A stretch of DNA of 64,000 bases, taken from assembly GCF_028728205.1 (NCBI RefSeq), contig NZ_JAQYUU010000003.1, positions 62,001 through 126,000 on the forward strand. The letters are read 5' to 3'. Shown here piece by piece: positions 17,438 through 26,549 of this stretch. A program made the position numbers and the translations under genes. Below the pieces are notes generated by a model. It saw only the letters and a list, made by a program, of their open reading frames with translations, did not search any database and was not told the origin of the DNA. This DNA is from Clostridium sp. 'White wine YQ'. Lineage in GTDB: Bacteria > Bacillota > Clostridia > Clostridiales > Clostridiaceae. Each line of letters opens with the position of its first letter. Position 1 is the first letter of the stretch.

Positions 17438-17550
17438 CCCCTATTATGGGTTTTTAAGTTCAACTAATAATTTATCCATGCCTGAAAATGTCCTGAAACT
17501 GATATTTTCAAACAAGAATAAATTTAGTTTCCTATAAAAAACCCCTATTA
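17438..17550 (-). repeat. Palindromic miniature element, long form (copy B)
   Basis: Reverse orientation relative to A2 and E. Ends CCCCTATTATGGGTTTTT and CCTATAAAAAACCCCTATTA, with the core CCATGCCTGAAAATGTCC then GATATTTTCAAACAAGAA. It is the only notable structure between the two metG genes. Confidence 0.9.
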
Positions 17551-17584
17551 CCTAACCTCTGAAATTTATTGAATATCTCTTAAA

Positions 17585-19522
17585 CTATCTTACTTCACTT
17601 CCAGTTGGTAATTCTCCTGGATTAACTACAACAAGTTCTGAATCATCATCTGTCGCTGCAGCTAAGATCATGCCTTGAGATAATTCACCTCTTAATTTTA
17701 CAGGCTTTAAGTTTGCTACAAGTACAACATTTTTTCCAACTAACTCTTCAGGTTTATAATATTTTGCTATTCCTGAAACCACTTGTCTTTGCTCTCCACC
17801 TAAATCAACTTTAAGCTTTAAAAGTTTTTTAGCTCCTTTTATTGATTCTGCCTCTAAAACTTTAACTACTCTTAGATCTATTTTTTCAAAATCTTCTATA
17901 GTTATTTCTTCTTTAATAGGCTTAATTTCAATTTGTTTATTAGCTTTTATTGAAGCTTCTTTTAGTGCCTCTAGTTCTTTAAGTTTTGCATCAACATCAA
18001 TTCTAGGGAACAAGTTCTCACCTTTTACTACTTTTGTTCCTGCTGCTGTACCATCAAATGCTGAAAGAGAATTCCAAGTATCAACTTCAGTATTAATTTG
18101 TTCACTTATCTTCTTTGATGTATCAGGTAAGAATGGAAGTATTAATACGCTTATAAATCTTAAGCTTTCTGATAAGTTATATAGAACAGTTCCTAATCTA
18201 TCCTTCTTATCTTCATCTTTTGCTAATATCCATGGTGTAGTTTCATCAATGTACTTATTAGCTCTTCCTATAAGTGTCCATATTTCTTCTAAAGCTTCTG
18301 GTATCTTTAAATGATCAATTGCTTCTTCAACTTTCTTTGGTGTTTCTAACGCTAGCTTAATAAGCTCATCATCAATATCTTCTTTAGCTAACGGAGCTGG
18401 AATTATTCCTCCAAAGTATTTTTCAACCATTGCTACAGTTCTAGATAATAAATTACCTAAATCATTGCATAAATCAGAATTAATTTTCTTAATGAATATT
18501 TCATTATTAAATAATCCATCTGCTCCAAAAGGTATTTCTCTAAGTAAGTAATATCTTACTGCATCTACTCCAAATTCTTTTACAAGAACTACAGGATCAA
18601 CTACATTACCTTTAGATTTTGACATTTTTCCACCATCTACTAGTAACCAACCATGGCCGAAAACTTGCTTTGGTAATGGTTCACCTAATGCCATTAGCAT
18701 AATTGGCCAATAAATTGTATGGAATCTTAAAATATCTTTTCCAATTAAATGTACATCTGCTGGCCAATATTTTTCATATAAAGATTTATCCTCTCCACCA
18801 TATCCTAATGCTGTAATATAGTTAGAAAGTGCATCTATCCAAACATAAACTACATGGTCTGTATCAAAAGTTACTGGGATTCCCCAGTTAAAGCTTGTTC
18901 TTGAAACACATAAATCTTGAAGACCTGGCTTTAAGAAGTTATTAACCATTTCATTTTTTCTTGATTCAGGTTGTATAAAATGTGGATTATCTTCTATATG
19001 CTTAATTAGTCTATCTGCATATTTGCTCATTTTAAAGAAGTAAGCTTCTTCTTTCGCCTTTTCTACTGGTCTTCCACAGTCAGGACATTTTCCATCCACA
19101 AGCTGAGTTTCAGTCCAGAATGATTCGCATGGTGTACAATACCAACCTTCGTATGAATCTTTATATATATCACCTTGATCATAAAGCTTCTTAAATATAT
19201 CTTGAACTGCCTTCATATGATAATTTTCAGTAGTTCTTATAAACTTGTCGTAGCTTATATGCATAATATCCCAAAGATCTTTAATTCCAGCAACAATTCC
19301 ATCAACATATTCTATAGGAGTTACTCCTTTTTCTTCAGCTATTCTTTGGATTTTTTGACCATGCTCATCTGTACCAGTTAAGAACATTACATCATATCCT
19401 GTTAGTCTTTTGAATCTAGCTAAAGCGTCAGCTGCTACTGTTGTATATGTATTACCTATATGCAAATTTGCAGATGGGTAATATATTGGGGTTGTAATAT
19501 AATAGGTTTTGTTTTTACACAT
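17585..19522 (-). CDS. metG: Methionyl-tRNA synthetase (canonical, with C-terminal tRNA-binding domain)
   Basis: A 645-residue MetRS that charges initiator and elongator tRNA-Met. Class I signatures are HIGN and KMSKSKG; one zinc knuckle is formed by CTPCES and CPDCGR; residues about 540-645 are the EMAP/Trbp111-like tRNA-binding domain (FEKIDLRVVKVLEAE). It is preceded by a Met-specific T-box leader and its own sigma-A promoter. A second, different MetRS gene follows. Confidence 0.97.
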   Translation of the reverse strand: MCKNKTYYITTPIYYPSANLHIGNTYTTVAADALARFKRLTGYDVMFLTGTDEHGQKIQRIAEEKGVTPIEYVDGIVAGIKDLWDIMHISYDKFIRTTENYHMKAVQDIFKKLYDQGDIYKDSYEGWYCTPCESFWTETQLVDGKCPDCGRPVEKAKEEAYFFKMSKYADRLIKHIEDNPHFIQPESRKNEMVNNFLKPGLQDLCVSRTSFNWGIPVTFDTDHVVYVWIDALSNYITALGYGGEDKSLYEKYWPADVHLIGKDILRFHTIYWPIMLMALGEPLPKQVFGHGWLLVDGGKMSKSKGNVVDPVVLVKEFGVDAVRYYLLREIPFGADGLFNNEIFIKKINSDLCNDLGNLLSRTVAMVEKYFGGIIPAPLAKEDIDDELIKLALETPKKVEEAIDHLKIPEALEEIWTLIGRANKYIDETTPWILAKDEDKKDRLGTVLYNLSESLRFISVLILPFLPDTSKKISEQINTEVDTWNSLSAFDGTAAGTKVVKGENLFPRIDVDAKLKELEALKEASIKANKQIEIKPIKEEITIEDFEKIDLRVVKVLEAESIKGAKKLLKLKVDLGGEQRQVVSGIAKYYKPEELVGKNVVLVANLKPVKLRGELSQGMILAAATDDDSELVVVNPGELPTGSEVR

Positions 19523-19548
19523 AAATGAATTCCTCCCTTAATATAAGT

Positions 19549-19869
19549 AAAAAAAAGTCCCTACATAGGATTTTCCCTATGTAGAGACGCATTATACGTG
19601 TTACCACTCTACTTTATGCTAATGTTACCAAATAGCACCTTTATAAGTAACCTGATGATTACCCTGCAATATAACGGTTGCTCCCGTGACTCCCTAACAT
19701 TATGATATAAATTAAACTTTAATCATATAGTTCAGAAGACCTACTCCAAGACCATCTTCACAAAATTTTCACTCACTGGCTTTCACCTTCCCCAGCTCTC
19801 TTATAAGAGTTTCCATCTTGCTACTCTTCTTTTCTTAGCATTTAATTAAGAATTTATTTTCAGACTATA
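19549..19869 (-). promoter_or_regulatory. T-box riboswitch (tRNA-Met) upstream of metG
   Basis: The minus-strand leader contains the T-box core AGAGUGGUAACACGU (19596-19610). It is followed by a terminator hairpin (GUCUCUACAUAGGGA with UCCUAUGUAGGGAC, 19557-19589) and a T-run. In stem I the specifier region reads CUGAACUAUAUGAUU with AUG (Met codon) at 19724-19726, matching the ileS T-box layout where AUC occupies the same place. Uncharged tRNA-Met would favour antitermination. Confidence 0.92.
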
Positions 19870-19875
19870 AATAAT

Positions 19876-19904
19876 ATATTATTCCAATTTTAAATTACTG
19901 TCAA
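19876..19904 (-). promoter_or_regulatory. Sigma-A promoter of metG T-box transcript
   Basis: Minus-strand TTGACA and TAATAT separated by 17 bases, ending a few bases before the T-box leader. It lies just after the end of the MarR gene. Confidence 0.85.
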
Positions 19905-19906
19905 TA

Positions 19907-20350
19907 TTATAAGGTTTTAAAAAATTTATCCAATATAGGTTCTACTTCTCTAAGATTTCTATTTAATATATCTTTTGCTTCAGGCGTTAAAAATTCAAGG
20001 TGTTTTCCAAGCTCTTCAAGCATCTTCTCATTTTCTCTCTCTAAGAGTTTTTTACCCTCTTCAGTAAGTCCATAAAAGGTATTTCTTCTATCATTTTCAT
20101 CAGTTTCTCTATATACAAGATTCTCATCTGATAATCTATTAAGCATAATACAAATACTTGAAGTGGACACTTCTATAGTTTGAGATAACTCCTTTAAGGT
20201 TATTCTTTCTTTTGAATTTAATGCAGTAAGAGTCCTAAATTGCTCTACTGTTAATCTAGTATCATATTTATAAGTATTAAATTTTCTAATTAATCTCTTT
20301 GTAAGGATTGCAAAATCCATTAAAGTTCTTGCAGTTTCTTTATTATCCAT
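19907..20350 (-). CDS. MarR family transcriptional regulator
   Basis: A 147-residue winged-helix regulator of the MarR family: N-terminal dimer helix, HTH around LKELSQTIEVSTSSICIMLNRL and the wing DENDRRNTFYGLTEEG. GGAGG sits five bases before the ATG at 20350, favoured over the ATG four codons upstream, which overlaps that site. It is divergent from a FUSC-type exporter gene 238 bases away, so it may control that exporter; this is inference. Confidence 0.9.
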   Translation of the reverse strand: MDNKETARTLMDFAILTKRLIRKFNTYKYDTRLTVEQFRTLTALNSKERITLKELSQTIEVSTSSICIMLNRLSDENLVYRETDENDRRNTFYGLTEEGKKLLERENEKMLEELGKHLEFLTPEAKDILNRNLREVEPILDKFFKTL

Positions 20351-20511
20351 AGATTCCTCCATTTTTTTGCTTCTTTATAATTTTACTACATTATATTATA
20401 AATTTACATAAATTCTTAAATTCAATCATTATTTATCAATTTTCTTTTAAATCCAAGCATATATTCCTTCTCATAAGGTTCTAATAATTAAATAAATATT
20501 GTATTATATTA

Positions 20512-20551
20512 TATAGGGTTTTAAGTTAAGTTTCCTATAAAAAACCCTATA
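20512..20551 (-). repeat. Palindromic miniature element, end-only form (copy C)
   Basis: Forty bases: TATAGGGTTTTAAGTTAAG joined to TTTCCTATAAAAAACCCTATA. It is what remains if a long element loses everything between its two ACTTAA direct repeats. It lies 38 bases before the exporter start codon in the marR-exporter divergent promoter region. Confidence 0.85.
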
Positions 20552-20588
20552 ATTGAAACTAATGAAATCTAACATTTGGAGGTACCTT

Positions 20589-21086
20589 ATGAAGCTAAAA
20601 ACCTTACCTAAGATCGGACTAAGAAATGTTAAAACTGCATTATCCGTATTAGCATGTATATTATTTTTTGAAATAATCCGTTGGGGACAGTCACCATTTT
20701 ATGCCTGCATAGCATCTGTGATATGTATGGGTGATTCAGTTGAGAACTCTATGAAGGCTGGAAAAAACAGATTAATCGGTACTTTAGTTGGTGGATTAAA
20801 TGGTATACTTTTCATATTTATATATCCTTTTGTTCCAATACCTCTACCTTTACTAGTTAGTTTAGGAATCGTAATAGTTATATATACTGGAGTTTTAATA
20901 AAAAAAACTGCCTCCGTATCAATTAGTTGCGTAGTTTTTCTAGCTATAACTACAAATCTAAAGGGACTTACAAGTTATGGTTATGCAATCAACAGAATTA
21001 TTGAAACTGCTGTAGGCATAATCATTGCAATCTTTGTAAATAAATATGTAAACTTCCCTTCTAGGGATGATTCTCTATCTGAATAG
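20589..21086 (+). CDS. FUSC/aromatic acid exporter family membrane protein
   Basis: A 165-residue membrane protein with about four hydrophobic segments. It resembles the N-terminal membrane domain of the ArAE/FUSC exporters (SVLACILFFEIIRWGQSPFYACIASVI region and GKNRLIGTLVGGLNG). GGAGG is eight bases before the ATG at 20589, so the longer frame from 20553 is not used. It lacks the cytoplasmic half of larger FUSC proteins. The divergent MarR gene is its likely regulator. Confidence 0.8.
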   Translation: MKLKTLPKIGLRNVKTALSVLACILFFEIIRWGQSPFYACIASVICMGDSVENSMKAGKNRLIGTLVGGLNGILFIFIYPFVPIPLPLLVSLGIVIVIYTGVLIKKTASVSISCVVFLAITTNLKGLTSYGYAINRIIETAVGIIIAIFVNKYVNFPSRDDSLSE

Positions 21087-21107
21087 TTGTAACTTATAAT
21101 AAATAAA

Positions 21108-21135
21108 GAGGAACTCAAAATATTTTGAGTTCCTC
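21108..21135. terminator. Bidirectional terminator between exporter and PEP carboxylase genes
   Basis: Perfect 13-bp arms GAGGAACTCAAAA and TTTTGAGTTCCTC around TA, between converging genes. Confidence 0.88.
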
Positions 21136-21145
21136 ATTTAAATTT

Positions 21146-22762
21146 CTATCCTATACTTCCTCTTGCTTTTCCCATTCTAACTATCCATTCGTTTAGGATT
21201 TTCAATTCTTCAGTTTTACTTGAAAGCACATCTTCTTCAACACCCATTAAGTGCATCACTATAGGCTTAGTTGTTTTTAAAAGTGTGTGATAGAATTCAT
21301 TATCGTTAAGATATTCGAAATCTACTCCTAAGTCTAAAATTTCATTTGCTAGTTTTAAATCTTGCTCATATTCTAATCTAGCAGATTCATCTATTATTTT
21401 CTTTGGAACCTTTGCATTTGCAAACAGAGCTGCAAATCTAAAGTCCTTTCTTATTTGTGGGTAGAATTCTTTAAGTTTATCTATTCCTTCTTGTCCGTAC
21501 TTTTCTTTTATTTCTTTGAGACCTCTTCCCATTCCTAAAAATTCTGGTGGCATACCTAATGTATACATAGCTCCAGTATAAGATATTGCTCTAGGTACCG
21601 AGAATTCTACATTAAGATCAATAGAAAGTAATTCTTCCTTTAATTTAGAATCTTTTACCCAGTCTGCAATCTTATCTATTTCTGGAAGTTCTCTTGAATA
21701 CTCTAATCCTGTTTTAGTCTTAGTTAATCTATCTCTATTCTTAGGAATAAAGTCAGATACGAAAGAAACTGTGTTTATTATTTTTAGGAAAGTTGTTAAG
21801 TAATGTTTTGAAAATATACCTATGTATTCTTTCATTAACTCTACATCTTCCTCTGAGAAGTTTCTAGGAACTGATTTTTCTATACTACTATTAAGCTTAT
21901 TTACAGCTTCTTTTGCCTTTTCAGGACCATGGTCATATCTTAAAGCTGATTGAAGAGTAAAAGTTTTAACCCCACCATATGTTTTAATCATGCTATCAAC
22001 ATTTTCAGCAGTAAAATGTCCTCTAAAAGGAAGTGATCCGCAACCTAATATTGGTGCCACTTCAACATCATGTTCCTCTCCCCACTTATATGCCTTATCA
22101 ATTGCCATAAGTACAGATAAAACTCCTGATATTAATCCATAGGACATCGCTGAGTCAGAACGAGCAAGCATGAATCTTAAGGAGTCAAATTTAGCACCTT
22201 TCTCCTCTGATGCATGGTAAAACTCATCAAATATCTTATCTATATTTACTAATGCTGGTACTCCTTCAACTAGCGGAATTATTCTTATTGAGTTTTCTTC
22301 AAACTTTATATCATAGTTCTTATTTCCTAATTCAATAACTGAATTAACTCTGTCTTGAAATTGACACACTTCTTCACCTGTCTCAACCATTGGCACAACT
22401 ACTTCTTTTATAGCTTGATATCCTGTGTGTTGATAAGCTTGAACGTTTGTTTCAACTATTGACATTATACTCATTAATTGTCTAAATACTGATTCTTTAT
22501 TTGCATTAGGAATTCTAGGTGTAATTGCTACATCTTTTCCTGGAATTATTCCCTTTCCTATTAACCCTAAAGCTACTTGAGATGTTTGATGATAAGGTGT
22601 TAATTTCCCTTCAAAGTCAATCATTATCTCATCTATTCCAAGACCCCCATCTTTTTGGAATGTTAAACCATCTATAGCCTCTTGTGGTTCTTGTTGTATT
22701 GATACATATGTATCTACATTATCCGGATGCTGCGTCATCATTGAGTAAGGAATTCTATTCAT
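21146..22762 (-). CDS. ppcA: Archaeal-type phosphoenolpyruvate carboxylase
   Basis: Carboxylates PEP to oxaloacetate, feeding aspartate and partial TCA metabolism. The 538-residue length and the opening [12 protein letters not shown], with [24 protein letters not shown] and [10 protein letters not shown], identify the short archaeal-type enzyme, not the ~900-residue bacterial enzyme. Archaeal-type PEPC is known from a few clostridia such as C. perfringens and is best explained by ancient transfer. ATG behind GGGGG. A likely promoter with TTTACA and TAAAAT lies about 40 bases upstream. Confidence 0.93.
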   Translation of the reverse strand: MNRIPYSMMTQHPDNVDTYVSIQQEPQEAIDGLTFQKDGGLGIDEIMIDFEGKLTPYHQTSQVALGLIGKGIIPGKDVAITPRIPNANKESVFRQLMSIMSIVETNVQAYQHTGYQAIKEVVVPMVETGEEVCQFQDRVNSVIELGNKNYDIKFEENSIRIIPLVEGVPALVNIDKIFDEFYHASEEKGAKFDSLRFMLARSDSAMSYGLISGVLSVLMAIDKAYKWGEEHDVEVAPILGCGSLPFRGHFTAENVDSMIKTYGGVKTFTLQSALRYDHGPEKAKEAVNKLNSSIEKSVPRNFSEEDVELMKEYIGIFSKHYLTTFLKIINTVSFVSDFIPKNRDRLTKTKTGLEYSRELPEIDKIADWVKDSKLKEELLSIDLNVEFSVPRAISYTGAMYTLGMPPEFLGMGRGLKEIKEKYGQEGIDKLKEFYPQIRKDFRFAALFANAKVPKKIIDESARLEYEQDLKLANEILDLGVDFEYLNDNEFYHTLLKTTKPIVMHLMGVEEDVLSSKTEELKILNEWIVRMGKARGSIG

Positions 22763-22847
22763 AATATACCCCCAAATGAATTTTTATTTATCTTATAGTT
22801 TCAATTTTAACACAAATTTTAATAATGTAAAGACTTTACGCGTTACA

Positions 22848-22884
22848 TATGCAAGTTTATTTTTTTCAACTTGCAATATGTAAT
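22848..22884 (-). other. Palindrome between UbiB-like gene and ppcA
   Basis: On the plus strand TTACATATGCAAGTTT and AACTTGCAATATGTAA pair across a T-rich loop. There is no T-run on the minus side, so it is a poor terminator of the UbiB-like gene and could instead be an operator for ppcA. Confidence 0.4.
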
Positions 22885-22899
22885 TAATTTCATAAAATA

Positions 22900-24501
22900 T
22901 TATAATGTTCCTGATTTAATTATGCTAATTATAAGCCACAAGCCTAAAATAGCCGCAACAAAATATCCGCCTAAACCTATTAGCGACATTCCATAAATTT
23001 GTATGGGTCCTTGATTGTATATTATTAATGAAGAACCAATAATCATTGCTGCAATAATCATTGAAAACACTACCCTATTTACCATTTTATTCAAAGCTTG
23101 AATTGATTTGTCTAAGTCTTCAACTTGGAGTAAAAATTTAGCCCTTCCTCCTTTTACACTATCTACAAGTTCCAAGAATTTTGTTGGGATGGAGAAGGTA
23201 CTCTTAGCGAAATCATATGCCCTATATATTAATTCTTCTTTCGTCATATCCTTTAGAAAAAAGAACTTATTCCCGCTGCTTATGGTATTCATAAGTAATG
23301 TTAATATATCAACATTAGGAGACAATTCTGTAATTACCCCCTCAAATATCACCATGCTTCGAGCTAAAAGCACAAGATCTCTTGGCATCAATATATTATT
23401 TTTAGAAGAAATAAACATCAATTCTTGCAGCATTTGAGAAATTTTTATGTTTTTTAGGGAGGTTCCTAAATATATATCTAAAAAGTTTTCTACATCCATA
23501 TAAAGGACATTTCTCTCTACCTTTCCATTCTTGACTCCAATTGATAGTATAAAATCAACGATTTTATTAATATCTTTAGTTCCTAATGCTATGATAACAT
23601 CATTTAACGCTGCTTTGATTTCTGGAGAAATTTCTCCCATTATTCCAAAGTCTATAAAACATATCTTCTTCTCAGATATAAATATATTTCCTGGATGTGG
23701 ATCACCGTGAAAAAAACCATCTTTAAAAACTTGTTTAAAATATATAGAAACTAATTTTTGAGATATATCGTCAAGATCATATCCCTTACTTATTAATGTC
23801 TCCTTATCATTAATTTTATAACCTTCAATCTTTTCCATTACCAATACCTTTTCTGCACTAAATTCATTGACTACATCTGGTACTTTAAGAGGTATTACAT
23901 TAATATTGTTTTCTTTAAACTGTTTTAAATTTTCTCCCTCAATCCTAAAGTCCAACTCTTTTTCTGTCATCGCTTTTATTTCATTTAATGCTTCTAAAGG
24001 ATCTACTAAAGTTTCTTTTATTCTTCCTTTTATAAGTCTAGCTAACCGAATTAATATCCTAATATCCTCTTCCATTAGTTTCTTAATGTTGGGTCTTTGA
24101 ACTTTAATAACAACTTTTCGTCCATCTTTTAGTATTCCTTCATGTACCTGCGATACTGATGCTGATGCTAATGGAACTTCGTTGAACTCCAAGAAACATT
24201 CATTTATTTCTTTTTTCATTTCTTCTCTAAATACATTTTTAACATCTTCAATAGACATCTTAACTGCATCATTTTGCAGCTTTTTTAGTTCTATAATATA
24301 CTCTTCTGGAACAATATCTGGTCTAGTACTTAAGATTTGCCCTATCTTTATAAAGGTAGGACCAAGTTTTTCAAAGGCTTTTCTAAAATTTTCAGCTTGT
24401 TTCTTTTTATCTTCAGCTTTATTTTCTTTTATCAACCCAATTCCATAGTATGTAAGTACAGATACAATCTGTCTAAATCTATCTAAAGTGTATTTTTTCA
24501 C
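22900..24501 (-). CDS. ABC1/UbiB (AarF) family atypical kinase
   Basis: A 533-residue membrane-associated member of the UbiB family. The KxGQ-type motif is FIKIGQILSTRPD, the Ala-rich nucleotide loop is ASASVSQVH, the catalytic-loop region is FFHGDPHPGNIF and the metal site is CFIDFGIMG. Two transmembrane segments lie at the C-terminus. GTG start after GGTGGGAAG. UbiB proteins elsewhere support ubiquinone synthesis, but clostridia lack ubiquinone, so the role here is unknown. The neighbouring phasin-like gene is transcribed toward it. Confidence 0.92.
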   Translation of the reverse strand: MKKYTLDRFRQIVSVLTYYGIGLIKENKAEDKKKQAENFRKAFEKLGPTFIKIGQILSTRPDIVPEEYIIELKKLQNDAVKMSIEDVKNVFREEMKKEINECFLEFNEVPLASASVSQVHEGILKDGRKVVIKVQRPNIKKLMEEDIRILIRLARLIKGRIKETLVDPLEALNEIKAMTEKELDFRIEGENLKQFKENNINVIPLKVPDVVNEFSAEKVLVMEKIEGYKINDKETLISKGYDLDDISQKLVSIYFKQVFKDGFFHGDPHPGNIFISEKKICFIDFGIMGEISPEIKAALNDVIIALGTKDINKIVDFILSIGVKNGKVERNVLYMDVENFLDIYLGTSLKNIKISQMLQELMFISSKNNILMPRDLVLLARSMVIFEGVITELSPNVDILTLLMNTISSGNKFFFLKDMTKEELIYRAYDFAKSTFSIPTKFLELVDSVKGGRAKFLLQVEDLDKSIQALNKMVNRVVFSMIIAAMIIGSSLIIYNQGPIQIYGMSLIGLGGYFVAAILGLWLIISIIKSGTL

Positions 24502-24540
24502 TTGCTCTTCCCACCTTTACAAAATCCTTAAATATAAGAT

Positions 24541-24655
24541 AAGAGGATGTTATTATAATGATATAGGGTTTTAAGTTCAACTAATAACTTATTTATGTAT
24601 GAATAAATTATGTTTCCCGTAAAAACCCTATATTATCATTCTTTGACATCCTCTT
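24541..24655. repeat. Large inverted repeat enclosing copy D
   Basis: AAGAGGATGT (24541-24550) and ACATCCTCTT (24646-24655) are perfect 10-bp arms. AATGATA and TATCATT continue the pairing inward to the palindromic element, which fills the loop. It lies between the phasin-like and UbiB-like genes. Confidence 0.75.
24562..24632 (-). repeat. Palindromic miniature element, short form (copy D)
   Basis: TATAGGGTTTTAAGTTC at one end and CCGTAAAAACCCTATAT at the other, with AACTTATTTATGTATGAATA between. Same short form as A1, without the GACATTTTCA core. Confidence 0.85.
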
Positions 24656-24670
24656 GATTACTTTGTGCTT

Positions 24671-24964
24671 TTAAACATTCTTCTGTTCTAAAGCCTCTAT
24701 TCTTTTAACTAATTGATTTAATTCTTCTCTTTTTACATAACCAAGTTCCCTTAACAATTCTTCTACAGCCTCTCTATTTAGTGGTTTAACTTCTTTTGCC
24801 TTATTAGAGAAGTTTGTCTTTAATTCCTCAGTTAATTCTTTTCCTTCTTCAACTGTTATTCTACCTTTTTCCACTAACTCGTCTATTGCCTCAGATGCCT
24901 TCTCATAAGTAGTTGATACTGCTCCAACTCCTGCTAGTAACAGTTTTTTAACTTCACTTATCAT
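24671..24964 (-). CDS. Phasin-like helical protein
   Basis: A 97-residue, mostly helical, charged protein with an amphipathic N-terminus and a C-terminal coiled coil ending in VKRIEALEQK. The pattern (EVKKLLLAGVGAVSTTYEKA followed by LVEKGRITVEEGKEL) is that of the phasin-like proteins often found beside UbiB-like kinases in Firmicutes. GGGGAG precedes the ATG. The partner function is unknown; co-occurrence with the downstream kinase suggests a shared membrane or granule task. Confidence 0.8.
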   Translation of the reverse strand: MISEVKKLLLAGVGAVSTTYEKASEAIDELVEKGRITVEEGKELTEELKTNFSNKAKEVKPLNREAVEELLRELGYVKREELNQLVKRIEALEQKNV

Positions 24965-25055
24965 AAAATCATCTCCCCTAAACTTATTACCTATATTATA
25001 CCACTTTTACAAAATTATAATGTAACTTTTTATAATTATGTTTAGCTTTGAAAAT

Positions 25056-26291
25056 TTATTTCATAAATTCTTCTATTTCGTGAACTTCTTTTATCATATT
25101 CTTTGTCAATACCTCATTACCGTCTTCAGTAATAAGTACATCATCTTCTATCCTTACTCCAATTCCTTCTTCATTAATATATATACCTGGCTCTACAGTA
25201 AATACCATACCTGGTCTAAGTTCCACATTCCTCTTACCTACATCATGAGTATCTAAACCTAAACTATGTCCTATAGAGTGCCAGTAGTATTTTCTAACAT
25301 CTTCTTTATCTGCTATAAGGCCTAGCTTTACGCATTCCTCGCCAATCCATTCAGTAGCTTTATCATTTACGTCCTTAAAATTTACTCCTGGTTTTAATTC
25401 TTTTATTACTTTTTTATTTACTCTTAAAACTGCCTCATATACTTCTTTTTGCCTATCCGTAAACTTACCACTTACAGGGAATGTTCTTGTGATATCTGCA
25501 TTATAATATTCACATTGTGCTCCTAAATCAAAAAGTATTAAATCTCCATCCTTCATTTCTGAATTGTTATCTACATAATGAAGTATAGTTGCATTCACAC
25601 CCGCAGCTGCTATTGTTTTAAATGCGAAATCCTTAACACCTCTTCTTTTACAATTAAAATCAAAGTATGCCTCTAATTCATATTCTTTTAAGCCTGGCTT
25701 AGAATTTTTCATTAAAAGCTCAACACCTTCAATTGTTATATCTATTGCTTCTCTAATATATTTTATTTCTTCTTTACTCTTTATCATTCTAATACTAGCA
25801 ATTTCATTATAAATATTCTTAATGACCTTATCAGGATATTTAGTCTTCAAAGTTTTTGCAAAATCCTCTTCTAGTGTAGTTCTCTGAGTATAGCTATCCC
25901 TTTCCAAGTTAAGATATACTGTTTCAACGCCTTCCTTAAACATAAAACTGTGAAGTTCATTCTCAAAATCTTTTGTATATTGTATTTCTTCAAATGCCCC
26001 TATTTCCATTGCTTCATTATCCCTAATAGATTTTCCTATCCATTTTTCTAACTCCAAATCTGGTTCTTTAATAAATAATATTTCCTTATCTTCTTTTCCC
26101 TTAACTAAAAGTAATATTATATCCTCTTCATCTATTCCTGTAAGATAATAAAAATTTCTATTTGGAGTAAACTCGTAAGCTTCGTCTGCAGTTTTTTTAG
26201 GAGCCTTACCTGCAAAAAGAAGCGCCATACTATTTTCCTCCATATGTTTAAATAATGCTTCTCTATTCTTTTTAAATACTTCTGCTTTCAT
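25056..26291 (-). CDS. Xaa-Pro aminopeptidase (M24B, PepP-like)
   Basis: A 411-residue metallo-aminopeptidase that removes N-terminal residues before proline. The N-terminal creatinase-like domain contains the AMP_N pattern NRNFYYLTGIDEED; the C-terminal pita-bread domain has the metal ligands LFDLGAQ, ADITRTFP, HSIGHSLGLDTHD, TVEPGIY and VRIEDDVL. GGGAG precedes the ATG. Cytoplasmic; stands alone. Confidence 0.95.
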   Translation of the reverse strand: MKAEVFKKNREALFKHMEENSMALLFAGKAPKKTADEAYEFTPNRNFYYLTGIDEEDIILLLVKGKEDKEILFIKEPDLELEKWIGKSIRDNEAMEIGAFEEIQYTKDFENELHSFMFKEGVETVYLNLERDSYTQRTTLEEDFAKTLKTKYPDKVIKNIYNEIASIRMIKSKEEIKYIREAIDITIEGVELLMKNSKPGLKEYELEAYFDFNCKRRGVKDFAFKTIAAAGVNATILHYVDNNSEMKDGDLILFDLGAQCEYYNADITRTFPVSGKFTDRQKEVYEAVLRVNKKVIKELKPGVNFKDVNDKATEWIGEECVKLGLIADKEDVRKYYWHSIGHSLGLDTHDVGKRNVELRPGMVFTVEPGIYINEEGIGVRIEDDVLITEDGNEVLTKNMIKEVHEIEEFMK

Positions 26292-26549
26292 ATAATTAAA
26301 CTCCCTTTCGTTTTTTATTTATTATAATGCATTAAAGAATTTATATGTCACCGTCAACTCTTAGAAGATTCAACTAAGAATTTTACCATGATATGTAATA
26401 TGATTTTTGCATTATATTTACAATAATTATATCATACAAAGTTGTCTGTAAAAGTTAATTAACATCATTTGTATTTAAAGTGCTTTTTATATATAATTAA
26501 CCTCAGACAAGAATAGTTATTCATCTTAAACTATGAGGAGATTTTTATT

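Noticed and set aside
17394..17584. A second T-box in front of the metG paralogue
   Set aside because: The region holds only palindromic element B; no T-box core or specifier stem was found.
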